A stretch of DNA of 64,000 nt from Taxawa tesnikishii (nom. ined.) (taxonomy: Eukaryota; Ascomycota; Dothideomycetes; Dothideales). Positions 12,701-24,740 of the stretch are shown piece after piece. Below the pieces are notes generated by a model. That model was not told where the DNA came from. It ran no database searches and saw only the letters and a program-made list of their open reading frames with translations. Position 1 is the first letter of the stretch, and each line of letters starts with the position of its first letter. The position numbers and the translations under genes are program-made. Location: the NCBI GenBank assembly GCA_030247885.1, contig JAPDRO010000019.1, forward strand, positions 620,001 to 684,000, given 5' to 3'.

Positions 12701-15056
12701 AGCGTACTTAATTACGTATAGTAATAGTTAATTACCTTACTAGAGGACTTACTTTTTAAAAGGTATAGTAAAATATATAAGGTAGTAATTAAAGAAGCTA
12801 AATAGCGCGGAATACGATTTTAAAGTAAAATACTACTAAAGGACTTCGTCGTAAATCTTATTAATAGGCGTTTTATAGTAGTCTTACCGTACTATAGCTT
12901 ACGTATATTTAAGTAGTTATTAAGTAGAAGATAAATAATAGGGAAAGAGCTTAAGAATATCCTACGATAGTTACTACTAGTATTTACTCTATTCTTAGAG
13001 GAGGCTAAAGTTATAAAGGTAATCCTATTTATACGCGTAGTTATTAACTTTATCTTACTCTTACTCTATTATAGTTATAATAACGATACTCTCTACTATA
13101 TAACGTTAGCGCTATTTCGTATAAACTAACATAAGGAAATATTCCGAAGGTATTAACCTAATATAATAAAAGATATAAAAAGCTATTTTAACTTCCTTAA
13201 ATAGTATATAATAATATATTATACGAATATAATTAAACGACTCGAATTAGCGCTAGGACTTAATATAGACTATAGTAAGTATAACTACGTAACGTTCGTT
13301 AAGTAGGAGTATAAGCGTACTAATAGAAAGGAAGGCTAAGAGAATTAACTTACTATATAGAACAATTATAGTCTAAGTATAACTACTAAATTTAATATCG
13401 AACTATATTTACGTAACCTTACTATAGCGGAGAAGATAAAAGAAGCAAATAAACTAGTAAGGCTAACCGAGGTAGTTAATATAGAGCGTTATTTTAAGTA
13501 GTTACTAACGGCGCGACTAAAACTATATATAACGTAAGAGAAATAGTAGTAAGTTAACAAAGTATAAATACTCCTTAAGCTTATAGCTAGTATTATCTTT
13601 CGATAAGTATTAGCCGTATTTATACGCGAATTAAGATTACTAGAAGCTAGTACTACTTAAGCTAGTATATATAATTCTAATTAGTTAAAGGAAAACAACT
13701 CGTAAATATTACTATATTAAGTATAGTTTTACCCCTTATTATAGTATAAAAAAGCTACTAGTAAAGATCCTAATAATCCTAATAGTACTAAATATAATAT
13801 AGTTAAGTACGCGCTAAACTAGTAAAACATTAATAGTAACATAAGATATAATTAGATATAAGTATAAGAATATATAATAATTACCTTTAAGTTATATAAC
13901 GATTTAGTAAATACTATATCTTAAGTAGCGTTCGACGGACGTTTACTAGCGCGCTTATAACTTATTATTACTATAAAAGATAAGTAGCGTAATAAAAATA
14001 GTAATATAACTACGCGGAGATATATAAGTATATTAGTTAATTTATATATACTTAAGAACTTATATAGCTACGTAGATACTATATATAAAATAACTATTAT
14101 TAAGCTAATACTACTATTACCTTAGAGAAGCTTACGACGCTTAAGTAAACGAAGAATATATCCCTTAACTAGTATTTACTATAGTATCTACGTAGTATTT
14201 ATATTAGTACTATAAAACGATAAGAGTAATAAAATATATATTAATAATACTACTAATTAGGAGACGTATAATTTCCTATGGAACGTAAACTAAGAAGAGA
14301 AAGTAGCTTAAATAGCCGTTAACTTAAGGAACGCTTATATAAGAGTAGCGAAGGTTATAATATACTAAAGAGCTAAATACTACTTATAAGTAAGATAACC
14401 TTAGTATTTACTAAATTATTAACTTACTTACTAAACGAATCGTAAGGGTAGTAACTTACGCGGTCTTATATATAACTTATATATTAAACGACTTACGTAT
14501 AATAAGAAGATAATAAGTTATAGTTAAGTTAGTAACTAATTTAGTTAATAATTTAGTTAATAATTTATAAACTAAGTAATAAATAAGTCTATAGGAAGAG
14601 AGTTATTAATTTACTTTATATAAAGTTATTATAATAATATTTCTTATAGTATAATATAGTCTCGTATAACGTAATATATATTTATATAACGTAGTAAGCG
14701 TAGTAAGCGTAATATACTTAGTATATATAATATAATTATTTATACTATACTTACTACTAATATTATAATTCGAGATTTTATAATATAACTTAAGTATATA
14801 TACTACTATTACTTCTTCTTTTATCTTTTATAACTTCTTTAAGTTAAGCTTATAATTACGTTATATAAGCTTTTTATTACGTCGTTATTTTAGAGTTATT
14901 TAAGAGACGTTAAATACCTTAGACGCGTATCTTTAGCTATTATAAGGGGTTACTTAAGTAGCCTTAATAGTAAGGTATAATATACCTTTATTATAAGTTA
15001 ATTACGTATTATATTATAAAGGTATTATTATAATAGTTTATAATAGTCGCGATGTT
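6760..15056. repeat. AT-rich RIP-mutated repeat block, left
   Basis: About 8.3 kb dominated by TA, with CpA and TpG almost absent while CpG (cgcg, tcg, acg) persists. This is the expected result of RIP converting CpA to TpA on both strands. No reading frame of useful length exists on either strand. Phrases of codon-like texture suggest old coding repeats, but I cannot assign a family. It contains a 24-bp minisatellite and short tandem motifs near 14.53-14.58 kb. It starts at the Gypsy LTR and ends abruptly near 15.06 kb. Confidence 0.9.
7837..8000. repeat. 24-bp minisatellite inside the RIP block
   Basis: About seven head-to-tail copies of a 24-bp unit (core agtaactcgcgaataagg) with scattered substitutions. 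A period divisible by three suggests a repeat inside a former coding sequence, but the parent gene is not recognisable. Confidence 0.85.
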
Positions 15057-15584
15057 AGTAAGGGCGGACCGCTCGGTAATAGTGGACCGCTCGGTGATAA
15101 AACACGTTATATATATATATACAAACATACATGTATAGAGCAAGGCAGATGATCTCGGTGGAGAAAGCGGACTAGCGCAGACCCTGACCCCACGTTGACG
15201 CTGACGTAGCAGGCATTCGTGCAGGGGGAATTAATTTGACCGCACCAGCACCGGCACCTTCTACATACATCTACACCATCACGATACATCAACATTTCTC
15301 TCTCCACCACTATTCCACTGCAACTACCTGTATCCGTTACAAACTATTTACTGCCCACTACCCACTACCCGCTGCCCAACATACACCTGGCCCAACTCGT
15401 CGACAACATCTTGCTTGCTTCGTCCGCTGCCAAGCAAACCGCATCTTTGTTCTCCCCACCCCGCTCCTTCTCACTGGTGACCACCAACTCCAACCATACA
15501 CCACGAGCAAAGCGCATATCGACTTTGACCCGCTACATCAACATTCCCTCTCCAATACTATTGAACAACAACAACACCAGCATC
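15057..15584. other. Transition from AT-rich block to gene-rich DNA
   Basis: Base composition changes abruptly near 15.06 kb. The first normal sequence holds two copies of GGACCGCTCGGT (15066-15077 and 15084-15095). The remaining stretch is C/A-rich, as in fungal 5' leaders, and leads to the gene starting at 15585. No separate gene seen. Confidence 0.6.
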
Positions 15585-16528
15585 ATGTCCAACGTTCCAA
15601 CCCTGATCAACCTCCCTCCTCCTCCATCTGATCCTGTGACTCCTGACGTCCCGTAAGTCACTCCCCTATCTCGCAAGCAGCATCTCCATAGAACCGTACA
15701 ATCGCCTTGCCATTGCGCCAATGCCTCTGCCCAGACGCCGTTTTTTCGAAACGCATCGCTGATACCCAATTCTAGCGGCACGCCCAATTCAACCACGACC
15801 TCAATGTCCGAGCTCTCCACCGTCGCCATCAAAGACGGCCACCGCGGCCACCTCCCCCACCACCACCACTTCACCAGCCAACCTACAACCAACACTCTGG
15901 ACGCAGAGCGCGCCGACCGCATCTCCCGACTCGCAGGTCTCGAGCGCGTCACCACCGCCCGCCAACCCACCCCCATCACCAGCCTGACCCCCGGCGCCTC
16001 CGCTCCGCCCCAGGGCGCCTCGGGCTACTTTGACGCATCCGGTCAACCGCTGCTCGGCCGCGAGCGCAGCACCGTGGGCTCCGCTTCCGCGACCGGCAGC
16101 GTGGGCGGCCGTACGACCTGGGCGTCTGGTTCGGACGTCTACGATCCGGACAAGATGAGCGAGTCGGCGGACATGGACACGTCGAGCGTAGCGGGCACCT
16201 CCGACGACGCTTCCCTGGTCGGCTTCGGGGAGGGAGCGAGGACGCCCGCGCGCTCGTCGACGTTCGTGCAGCGAGAGGCCAGCATGACGCCCGTGTCGGC
16301 CGCCCAGGCGAGCGCTGAGCAGCGCGATGCAAAGATGATCGATGGCATGACGTACGACCGTGGCGTTTTGGACACGAGCAAAGAGCCGCGCAGCCCTACG
16401 GGCACCGAGACCGCAGAGCGCATCATTCAGGAGAGGTTGGGCGGGGGCGAGGAACAGCAGGGGAAAGGAGCATGGACGACTCGAGCACCGGACAGGGATT
16501 GGGGAGGTTCCACTTCGAGAACAAGTAG
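15585..16528 (+). CDS. Hypothetical low-complexity protein, two exons
   Basis: Exon 1 runs 15585-15652 and a 123-bp intron with GTAAGT donor and CTAG acceptor ends at 15775. Splicing joins the first 22 codons in frame to the long frame containing the internal ATG at 15804. The protein, about 273 residues, is rich in Pro, Ser, Thr and Gly, with a His run and a C-terminal helix-like stretch (TAERIIQERLGGGEEQ). No catalytic domain was recognised. The open frame continues to 16544, but one additional base in the G-run at 16460-16463 would give the tail GLGRFHFENK and a stop at 16526-16528, the ending I favour. Function unknown; the first intron and frame are solid, the C-terminus is inferred. Confidence 0.6.
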
Positions 16529-16947
16529 GGAGTGCGGGGGATGATTGATTGACCCCGTGTCGCACCTTGTGGGACTTTGAGCCTGGCGTTTCTTTCAGAA
16601 AAGGGTAACTAAGAGGGAAGGGTGCTTGAGAAAACGGCGAAGAGGTCAACGCGGCTTTTTGGCCCCAAACATGTACTTGTGGACAGGACGGAAAGAGAAA
16701 CCCTCTCAAAAGAGTAACCATAAAGCTGCCTGGCTGCAGCGAGAGTCATATGCAAACCCAAACAAGATTCGAAACACGAAGGGGCAAGAGGAAGGATGCC
16801 CCGAATCGTCCATCCCGTCCTATCGGTGCCCTCGTCTTGAAAGATGACTGTCGATGTTCGATACGCAACAACGAGGAAAAAGAGGCCCTCTTCCTCCTCT
16901 CTTCCTTTCGCCCGTCGGGCCCCTTTCACGCAGCAAACTCACGCCGC

Positions 16948-19746
16948 TCATCCAAATACAGCACTGACGATACTCCTCTTCCCGCCCTTGTCATCCTTCT
17001 CGATCCCCGTCCTGCTCCCCTTCGAAACCGGCACGCTGACCGCGCTCCCCTTACCGCTCTTGGCCGGCTTGACGGTCGAATCGCTGCCGGCCTCGCTCGC
17101 ACCGGACGGTCTGATCAGCTCCGGGATCGGGGACGGATCCCTGCGTCCACCGCCGCGGGGGCCGTGGCTCGATGTCTTCGAACTCGAGTGCCGGCGGGAC
17201 CGTGAAGAATGGTGCGAGCGACCCGAGTGCTGGCTCCCCCTGGCGCCTCGTCGTACCGGAACTCGCGCTCCGGTCCCGCTCCTTCCCCGTCTGCTACGCC
17301 GACTCCTGCTCGAATGATGGCTCCTCGCACCGCCATCATCATCCTTATCGTCATCGGCAGCTTTGTCCCCTCCGCCGCCGTCCTTGGCCGACTCGCGCCG
17401 ACCGTGCCTGCTGGCTTTGCTCCCGGCCCCCTCGAGCTCCCGACCTGCGAGATGCTGTCGCCCGGCGCCACCGTCTCCGTCTCCGCCTTCAGGAAATCGA
17501 ACTCGGTCGGCGCCAACGCGCTCGCTCCGGCCAGGGGCTGGCGCCCCAACACGCTGCCCACGATGCTGCTACTCGCCGCCCGGTGGCTCTCGGGCGGTGC
17601 CGCGTCCCGCGCGGAAACGTACGACGATGTCCCGCGCGAGGGTGGCGCCGGCGCCTCGGCGGCGGCTGAGACGTACGACGTCGCTTTCGAAGCGGGCATC
17701 GGTACCCTGGCGGCGCTCACGCGCGAACTCGCCCGCGATGCTGGGATCGGAACGTCGGCGCCTGACACCCGCGAGCCCGCCCTGCTGGCTGGGGCGGGAA
17801 CGTTCGCGGCCGAGATCTGCGACGAGGCCGCCCTGGACGCGGGCAGCGGCGCATTGTTTGCCGACATGCGCGACTAAGTCGAGTCGGCCGGTTTGGCGGT
17901 GCTGACGGACGCCTCGGAGCGCCGGGCGCTGGACGCTGCGCTGTGTGCGCGAGAGCTCCTGCGGCTGGGACTGCGCTCGTTGCGGTGGCTGTGGCGCGAT
18001 TTGCGCGAGTGGTGGGAGGCAACGCTCATGCCGCTGTCGCGGCGCGTCAGCGCCCTGTCGTCGTGTGGAAAGGAAGGCGACATTTCGCTGATGGTGCTGT
18101 GGGGGTGCGAGTATTCGACGATGGCCTTCTGCGTGACGACGACAGGGGAGGAAACGGAGCGGTAGGTTGGTGAGGCGGAACTGCGGGCGGCGACGGAGGC
18201 AGCGGGAACGTATTCGGCTGCGTGATGCGATGGTTTTGCGCTTGAAGCAGAGATATCGGTTGCTGCGTAGTTTGGGGAGGGTGCTTTGCTGGGAGCTTTG
18301 CTACGGTCAGCAGCGGAAGCAGCGGGCACGTACTCAATCGCTTGTTGAGGGTTGGCAGTCGAAGCAGAAACATCGGTCGGAGCGTAGTTCGCAGTTCGGG
18401 CCTGGCTAGGAGTCCTGCCGGGAGCCCTACTACGACCTTTGGCAGTGGATGCAGCAGGCACATACTCGATGGCCCGTTGAGGTGCGGTGTCTCGTCGAGA
18501 GCCGCGTGTCGGTGCTTCGCTAGGTTTGAACGCGCTACGAGGAGCTTCACCTCTAGGAGCTTCGCTGCGTGCTGCTGTACTACGGCCGCCAGTGACCGAT
18601 ACGGCGGGAACGTACTCGATCCTCTGCTGTTCCTGCTGCTGGCCCACTCGAGTGGGAGCCAGGGAGACATAGGTGGGGCTGTGGTAGCTCATAGTCTCAA
18701 AGCTCTGCGGTTCGGGTGCGGGTTCAATAGCTTTCCATTGTCTCCTGGTTGCGGTGCTGTACGTGGACTCTGTAACGCTGAAGTTGCGGTGGACTCGCGA
18801 TTCAGGAACAACGGAGTCTGTCACGCTAAAATTGCGATGCACTGGAGGTCGCGAGCTCCTAGCCTTCGCAGGTGCTGTTTGGGGCGCCGGCGGCGCTCCC
18901 TTTCTGCCTCTTTCTCCGCCATTCGTACAGTGAACTCGACCTCTTTCTGTGCACTGTCTTGCTCACTTTTACACATGGCATAGGCTACTGCTGCACCGGC
19001 AGCCGCGCCTAGCAAGGTTCCGATGACAGTCTTTGCAGCTACGTCACCGGGGCGCGACGGTTCTGCGGACTGGGTTGGCAGTGATGTAGGCAACGAGATA
19101 CTGCGGGCAACACTGGGAGCTTTCGAACGAGCAATACTGCCGGCTTTGGAGCGGGAAGACTGAGCGCAGCACTTGCTGTTGATTTGGGCATGGTCATCAC
19201 GCGCAATGGCGTGACACTAGCTTCTTCCATTTCTTCCTCGCTTTCCTCTTCTTCGCTTTCGTCGACGGTGCGACTCCGGTATGTGATTACGCGACTGTGC
19301 GTGTGCTCGATAATCTGAGTGTCGGGGCCATGCTCGCGAAACATGACTTCGATGCTGTTTCCGTCCAAGTCCAGAACGGCTGCGTTGAAGATCTGCCCCT
19401 CTGGATCACGATAGGACGGCGATCCGTTCGGACGGCCACCCGCCTGCAGTGCTGCGGCGTAGAAATTTCTTACAGCGGCCTTACTTGTCGCTGAGAATGC
19501 GACGTGTGCAGCACTCGACTCGATGCTTGCAGCGCTCAGCAGATGTCGAGGAAGTGGCACTTGAGAGCATTACACATACCCTGGTGCTTCTGGAGAGAGG
19601 AAGAAGTCGGCGTCGCCGACGCCGAAACCAACTTGGTTACCCTGATTACCGATGTAATGATACCCCAATGGTTGGAGAGCAGACAAGAAGAAAGAAGATG
19701 CGGAAGGAAGGTGAGAAACAGTAAGGCCGACGTGAGACACGGGCAT
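16948..19746 (-). CDS. VOC/glyoxalase-fold protein with glycine zipper and Ser/Arg-rich tail
   Basis: Exon 1 (19746-19580) encodes the start of a VOC domain (MPVSHVGLTVSHLPSASSFF). A 45-bp intron (19579-19535, GTATGT...TGAG) leads to the second half (HVAFSATSK, YRDPEGQIFNAAVLDLDGN, IEVMFRE). Then come an acidic run, SRSK repeats, a glycine-zipper hydrophobic segment (GTLLGAAAGAAVAYAM, near 19.0 kb), a charged helix, HRNFSV motifs, EYVPAAS repeats (18.1-18.6 kb), PASRASSRVSA repeats (17.6-17.9 kb) and a Ser/Arg/His-rich end finishing RSIVSAVFG at 16948. Predicted total is about 918 residues. Three -1 frame shifts (near 19.15 kb, 18898-18900 and 17427-17431) and one in-frame TAG (17874-17876) interrupt it. 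The shifts look like sequencing deletions; the TAG may be real. The substrate of the VOC domain is unknown and the tail is probably disordered. Confidence 0.65.
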
Positions 19747-20834
19747 TGTATGGTTGAAGGGGTGATTGAAAACGCTCAACAAGAAGAGAATCTAGGCGGT
19801 GCAGTGAGTGCGCCGGTTGTAGAATAGTCTCTGTTGAAAGAGAGATGTAAACGAGTGTATGTTGGCTCGGGGAGAGCAGAAGGGTTAAGAATGAGACAAA
19901 GAAGAAGCGGTACGTGACATGTGGTTCGTGAGGATAGACGTACGCTCGCTGACTACTGCAGCGCCGCTGCATCGCATCGCATCGCATCGCATCGCATCGC
20001 ATCACGTCGCATCACGTCGCATCGGGGACCCATAGCCTAGCCAGTCACGGTATGGACGTGATAGGCGGGCTAGCAGTCGAATGGCAGGAGAGGTGGTTGA
20101 ACGCCCGGACCTCGCCGCCCCAGGTTTCAAAAACTCCTACTGGATGGCAGCAGTCCCCTTGGGAAGGCGGTAGAGAAGGTGGTACATGTATCTGCAGCAG
20201 CGAAGACGCCTGGGCGTGCCACGTACAGAGGCACTTCTGCAAGCTAAACAAGAGGGCGGCGGTGATTAGTCGGGGCGGAACGGGGCGAGTGTTGCGGGTT
20301 CGGCGCCTCATCGCTTGGACTCTCTGGGAGGGGGAGCGATTTGGAGCAAAAGCCGGCGGCCACCTGGAACGTGTCGACTCCACAGCGCCAAGCCATTCGT
20401 CCATCGTCGTGCTCTCACCAAGAGGCTGACACATGCATCCGGGTACAGACACTCGATCGCGTGTTACCATGCGTACCGTGGCTCGCAGCAGTTGACCTCG
20501 ACCGACGCAGTGATTTGATTTTGATTTAATGTTACTTCTTTCTACTGACGTTTTGCGTGCCGTCTGGCCGACGAACAAACCTCCATCCTGATCTGTAGCC
20601 GCAACAATGGCGGACGTAAAGATGCCCAATTTTCCTCAAAAACCTTTGACAACCCATGGTCAAAAACCCTGCAGCTTGCCCCAAGACACATCTCGCACCT
20701 CGAAAGGCATGTAGATTTCAGTCAGTCATATCCATCAGTTCAAGCGCCGTCTCCGACGAGAGCCCTGCTGGTCTTGGTCCTCCTGTGCCCCGTCCCTTCA
20801 TGTCCGCGGCCAGTCGTCATATCGTGTGTCAGAT
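19747..20834. other. Intergenic; VOC gene promoter and EMG1 downstream region
   Basis: No supported gene. Open frames here (such as 20045-20629 minus and 20052-20429 plus) overlap each other, lack recognisable motifs and are probably chance. Contains the pentanucleotide repeat at 19969-20024. Confidence 0.55.
19969..20024. repeat. GCATC pentanucleotide microsatellite
   Basis: Uninterrupted ATCGC units followed by ATCACGTCGC variants, about eleven units in all, upstream of the VOC-domain gene. Confidence 0.9.
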
Positions 20835-21927
20835 TTAGATGATGTTCCACACATCCTCCGCAGCATGGCAGAATTTGCTGCATGCAACACTGGCGCTCAA
20901 GCTGTAGTTGCTGATACTGATCGCGTCGTCCTTGAACTCGTCGGCGAAGTTGTCGCTGCCCTTGGCCATCGCACCGACAAACACGCATATACTCTCCTTT
21001 GGACCAAGATCCTGGATGTAATCTCGGACCCTGACCACCTCGGCGTCGAAACTGAGGGTGACTTTACGGCAGTTGGGAGGTAAGTGGTCCGTAATAGGAT
21101 TCTTGATGACCTTGAGTAGCTTTTCTTGAGAATTGGTGGAACGAATGGAAAGTCTGTGCAGTAGCTGAACCATCAAACCGGCAAAACGCTTGAAGGTACG
21201 AGGAATGCGGACGGATGGGTTAACTTCGATAAGGACACCTTTCGCAGTGTGGATGTAGATTTGCAGTCTTCCGGCCTTGTTGATGGGGGAGTCGAGGAGA
21301 GTAAGAAGACACTATCCACACCATGTTAGCGCGACCGCGCATGGGCGGTTTTTGACACGGCGCATACCTGATGCGTGATATCCGGACGTGCGTCGCTGAT
21401 ATCCCTGTTCATCTTGCGCATCACACCGATGTGCTCATCGCTATTGAGCAACGAGTACTTGTCATCCTTCGCGCCACCGCGGCCGCTTGAGGCCTTGTAC
21501 GTTTCGAGACTGGCGTTCGACAGCACAACTATGAGTCGCTTGGTGTCCTTGTCGCTGGCTGGGATGGGCATATGCTGCTCCGCAACAAGCTGCGGCAGAG
21601 AGGGAGGAGGTAGAGATTGGGTGCCTTTGAGTTCGAAGACCTGCTTGTCAGCCACTATGCCTCGACTCTTGTTGGAAGAGTTTGCGGTACACGCGTGATG
21701 GTTGAACACGCACGAGCGTGGAAGAGTCGGTTTGGCGACTCTCGCAAACCAAAAGACCGGTAGATAGATGCGAACGAGAGGGTGTGGTCACTGACGGATT
21801 CTTTTGTTCTCGCGACCAGAGGGGACGATCTTCTACGTGCCGCTGCAGCTTCCTGCTGAACCTTGTCCTTGTCGGTGCTGCCATCTCGATTCTCGAGTTT
21901 AACCCCTCCTGACGGTTCAACAGACAT
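20835..21927 (-). CDS. EMG1: Ribosomal RNA pseudouridine N1-methyltransferase Emg1/Nep1
   Basis: Essential SPOUT-class methyltransferase that modifies a small-subunit rRNA pseudouridine and supports 40S assembly in the nucleolus. Three exons: 21927-21796, 21640-21368 and 21311-20835. The introns are 155 bp (GTCAGT...GCAG) and 56 bp (GTATGC...ATAG). The product is about 293 residues. Family hallmarks: [37 protein letters not shown] split by intron 2 from [62 protein letters not shown] and the terminal [16 protein letters not shown]. The frame is intact across all exons. The first intron's acceptor is the least certain point. The N-terminal extension before the fold is poorly conserved, as usual. 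Confidence 0.93.
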
Positions 21928-22431
21928 GATTACTGCACACGTGGAGTGTTATATCACTGGATCACCCTCTCTTTTCACCGACAGACGAAGATCGGTAGCG
22001 TGGTATTGTGGACGTAGTTGTTGCGTATAGGAGTGCTTGCAAGGACGGTTTCCTCCTGTACTTTGCTCGGCGTAAAGACCGTTCAGATTCTCACAGAAGA
22101 TTTTGCGCCCCTCGCAGCCGGCATCGCTAGTCACGTGGCCCAGACACATGGTACGGTTCTCTTCCAAGTGATGAGAAAAGATGGTCACATCATTAATCTA
22201 GAGCCGGCATCTTGAAGTTGCAACAGGACTTCTCTTGTTATCGCTTGAGACTTGATGTCTTCAAGGTTGACTGTACAATATGGGCTTGTGATTTACACTT
22301 TCAGAACATTTACTTTGGCGGCCGCTCATGCCTGTCAACAGAGGCAGCTCTGCTACGGAGTACAACATCCGGCGACGGTGTAGGCTGCCGTCCATTTGAT
22401 TATCGAAGTTCTGCAGTTGCCGGTTATCCTT
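21928..22431. other. Intergenic between EMG1 5' end and GAA1 3' end
   Basis: Both neighbours are on the minus strand, so this is the GAA1 downstream region plus EMG1 promoter. No gene or RNA recognised. Confidence 0.5.
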
Positions 22432-24516
22432 TCACCAGACACTGCCAAATACGACCGCACCACAAACCCATGCCGGCCACCACACCATCCACACCACCAA
22501 TGCAGTATACACTTTTTCGACCTTCCAGCCCCACGCCGCGGCGACCAACAGTGCTTGATAACTCTGACCGTAGAACAAGCAGCCGGCGTGTAGCAAGAAT
22601 GGAGGCGAGATGACAATCATGGTTATCGCAGATAACACCCTCAAAGCTGTCTGTGCAACCTTAGGCAGCGAGCGTGGAGGCGAGAAGGGGCGGACGAAAG
22701 ACAGCGGACTTGCGGCCAAGCCAACGGTCAAGGCCTGGGAGAAGTTCAGGGTGGCAAGGGTTGAGAGCGCGGCACCCAGCAGAAGAAACGAGAAGCATTG
22801 GATCAGCGTTATGTGCTGCTCGGTGCACTTCAGCACGCGTTTCAGGGCTACGCTGCAGATTGCTGGTACAAAGCCTGTGGAGAACGTCAGGAACAAAAGG
22901 GTTTGCGCATCAGCCTAGCGAATTGGTTAGAAAGCGCGTCTTTTGGTGAGAAGATGAACGTACGCTGCCAGAGATCCGGTTGAACAGGTAGAACGGCACA
23001 GCGCCAGCCGCGTGCATCGCAATGACGAAGGCGAACGGCGGGAACATGTTCCTCTCGGCCACCTTCAGGGCATCCGTGGGCACTACGGCAATGCTGTCAC
23101 CCTCTTTAACAACCGTCATCTCTGGTCTTTTGTTGCCGTCCGTACTCGGGGAGACAGGCCTTTGGATCGGTTCCGAGGGCCAGCCACTTTGGACCCAGAG
23201 CAGAATAGACATGATGGTGAAGTTGACGGCTATCAGCATGGCGCTTGGCAGGTACGTGCCGATACTGACAAAACGATGTACGTGCATCAGCAGGTAGAAG
23301 AAGAAGCTCTGGTGCAGGTGCTCAAGCAAATTGTTGAGACTGCGAAACAGGCCTTCAATAGAGCGACCCAGGCTCATCTCATCGTGCCAACCATCGCCGA
23401 CGGTCTGTAGTGTGATGGCGTCAATGTGGTACGGAATGAAGCTGCTGTGAGGTCCGCTAGCGTGACCCAAAGCCTGGCTCATCATGCCTCTCAACATTGT
23501 CGTCAAGCGCTCACGATAGCCGTCACCATGATTCCACATTCGTTGGATCGTACAGCCGATCCCCATCTGTCCGCTTGCCACACTGACGGCGGTGTTGATA
23601 AGGTCCAGGTTAGGCAGTTGTCCATTGACGCCGTCGTAGACAACGTGCAGTTTGTCGAAGCGGTGTCCCCACGGTCCCGCAGGGTAATCCACAGCGACTG
23701 CAGCCTGCAAAGCGCCAGCTTTGGTCTGAAGCGAGGATATGGTAGAGGGATCATGAGTATCGTGGTACGCATCCACCCACGCCTGGACACCGAAAGTGCT
23801 GTCTTCCGGGATTAAAATGATGATGTCTTTCGACCACAGGGACCATCCTACACACATGTTCAGTCAAGCACCTCTGAAAATTCATCAGAGAGCGTACGCT
23901 TGAAATATCGAGCAAGAGTCAGGACGAGCGCAACGCCACTGTAATTGAGCACGTTGTCCATGTTTCGCCAGGCGCCAATGAGTACCATGGCTTCTGTGGC
24001 ATCCGCTCTCGGGCCCTGAAGAACTGCGTAGATATTCTTGCCTGTCTTCACCTGGCCTGCATTCTCGTACGCATACGATTGCAGACCCGTCTTCAATCCG
24101 TGGGATCTCAAAACATTCAACAGGCCCTCATATCGTCTGATGTGTGTGTGTCAACAGTGAATATCTCTCCGGTGCCTTCTGATGACACACTCACACGTTG
24201 TCGTCTGGTTGCTCGGCAAGATTGTATACTTCTTGCCTGTATGCTCTGAAAACGTTGTGCTCACTGCCCCCAAAATAGGTATGCACCTGCCCGGGAAGCA
24301 ACGCGTTCTCCGAGACATAGGTTCGACGTGAATATTCATTCAGCGGCAAAACCAACAGCCATGTTACACCGATGAGGATGCATAATGCTGAGAGAATAGG
24401 AGGCAACTTTAATATACGGGCATCTCGATGCAGGCCAAGTACGCCAGCTTCTAAGCCGGTCAGCCTACGGTAATATGTTGGAACTTGTGGCGACGCGTCT
24501 TACACAGCAGGGCCAT
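22432..24516 (-). CDS. GAA1: GPI transamidase subunit Gaa1
   Basis: Membrane subunit of the ER complex that attaches GPI anchors to proteins. Five exons: 24516-24504, 24447-24195, 24136-23898, 23847-22964 and 22914-22432. All introns are 49-58 bp and GT-AG; the total is 624 codons including stop, with no frame break. Residues: the short first exon (MALL) splices to SGVLGLHRDARILKLPP, then a transmembrane segment and the lumenal start LPLNEYSRRTYVSENALLPG, typical of the family. The M28-peptidase-like lumenal domain follows (LIPEDSTFGVQAWVDAYH, DLINTAVSV), then several hydrophobic helices at the C-terminus. It is divergent with the rhomboid gene at 24741 over a 224-bp shared promoter. Confidence 0.94.
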
Positions 24517-24740
24517 GTTCGAACGAGCACGGCGATTTTGTCAGAAAGGCGTGTAGTTAGAGTCGGCGTAGAGTAGCGGAGACGGATTGCTGGTCTCCTT
24601 GACGAAGATCCAATTCGCGCCAATGCACGACCCCAGATTTCGACAGGGGTTCGAACGCGACTTGTGAGCTTCACTCCGACCATCTGTAATCTTCATTCAC
24701 GCGGTTGTCATCTCCTTTTCTGCTTCACCTTCTGCCCAAA
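24517..24740. promoter_or_regulatory. Divergent promoter GAA1 / rhomboid
   Basis: The 224 bp between the two start codons must serve both genes. No TATA box stands out. Confidence 0.5.

Noticed and set aside
15801-16721. 306-codon open frame on the minus strand
   Set aside because: It lies opposite the spliced plus-strand gene at 15585-16528 in GC-rich DNA; its text is Arg/Ala/Gly-rich without motifs, typical of an antisense shadow.
17209-17877. 222-codon open frame on the plus strand
   Set aside because: Antisense to the Ser/Arg-rich tail of the VOC-domain gene; composition mirrors that repeat and no domain is seen.
20045-20629. 194-codon minus-strand frame
   Set aside because: Overlapped by an open plus-strand frame, no start context, no recognisable motif; probably chance in GC-rich DNA.
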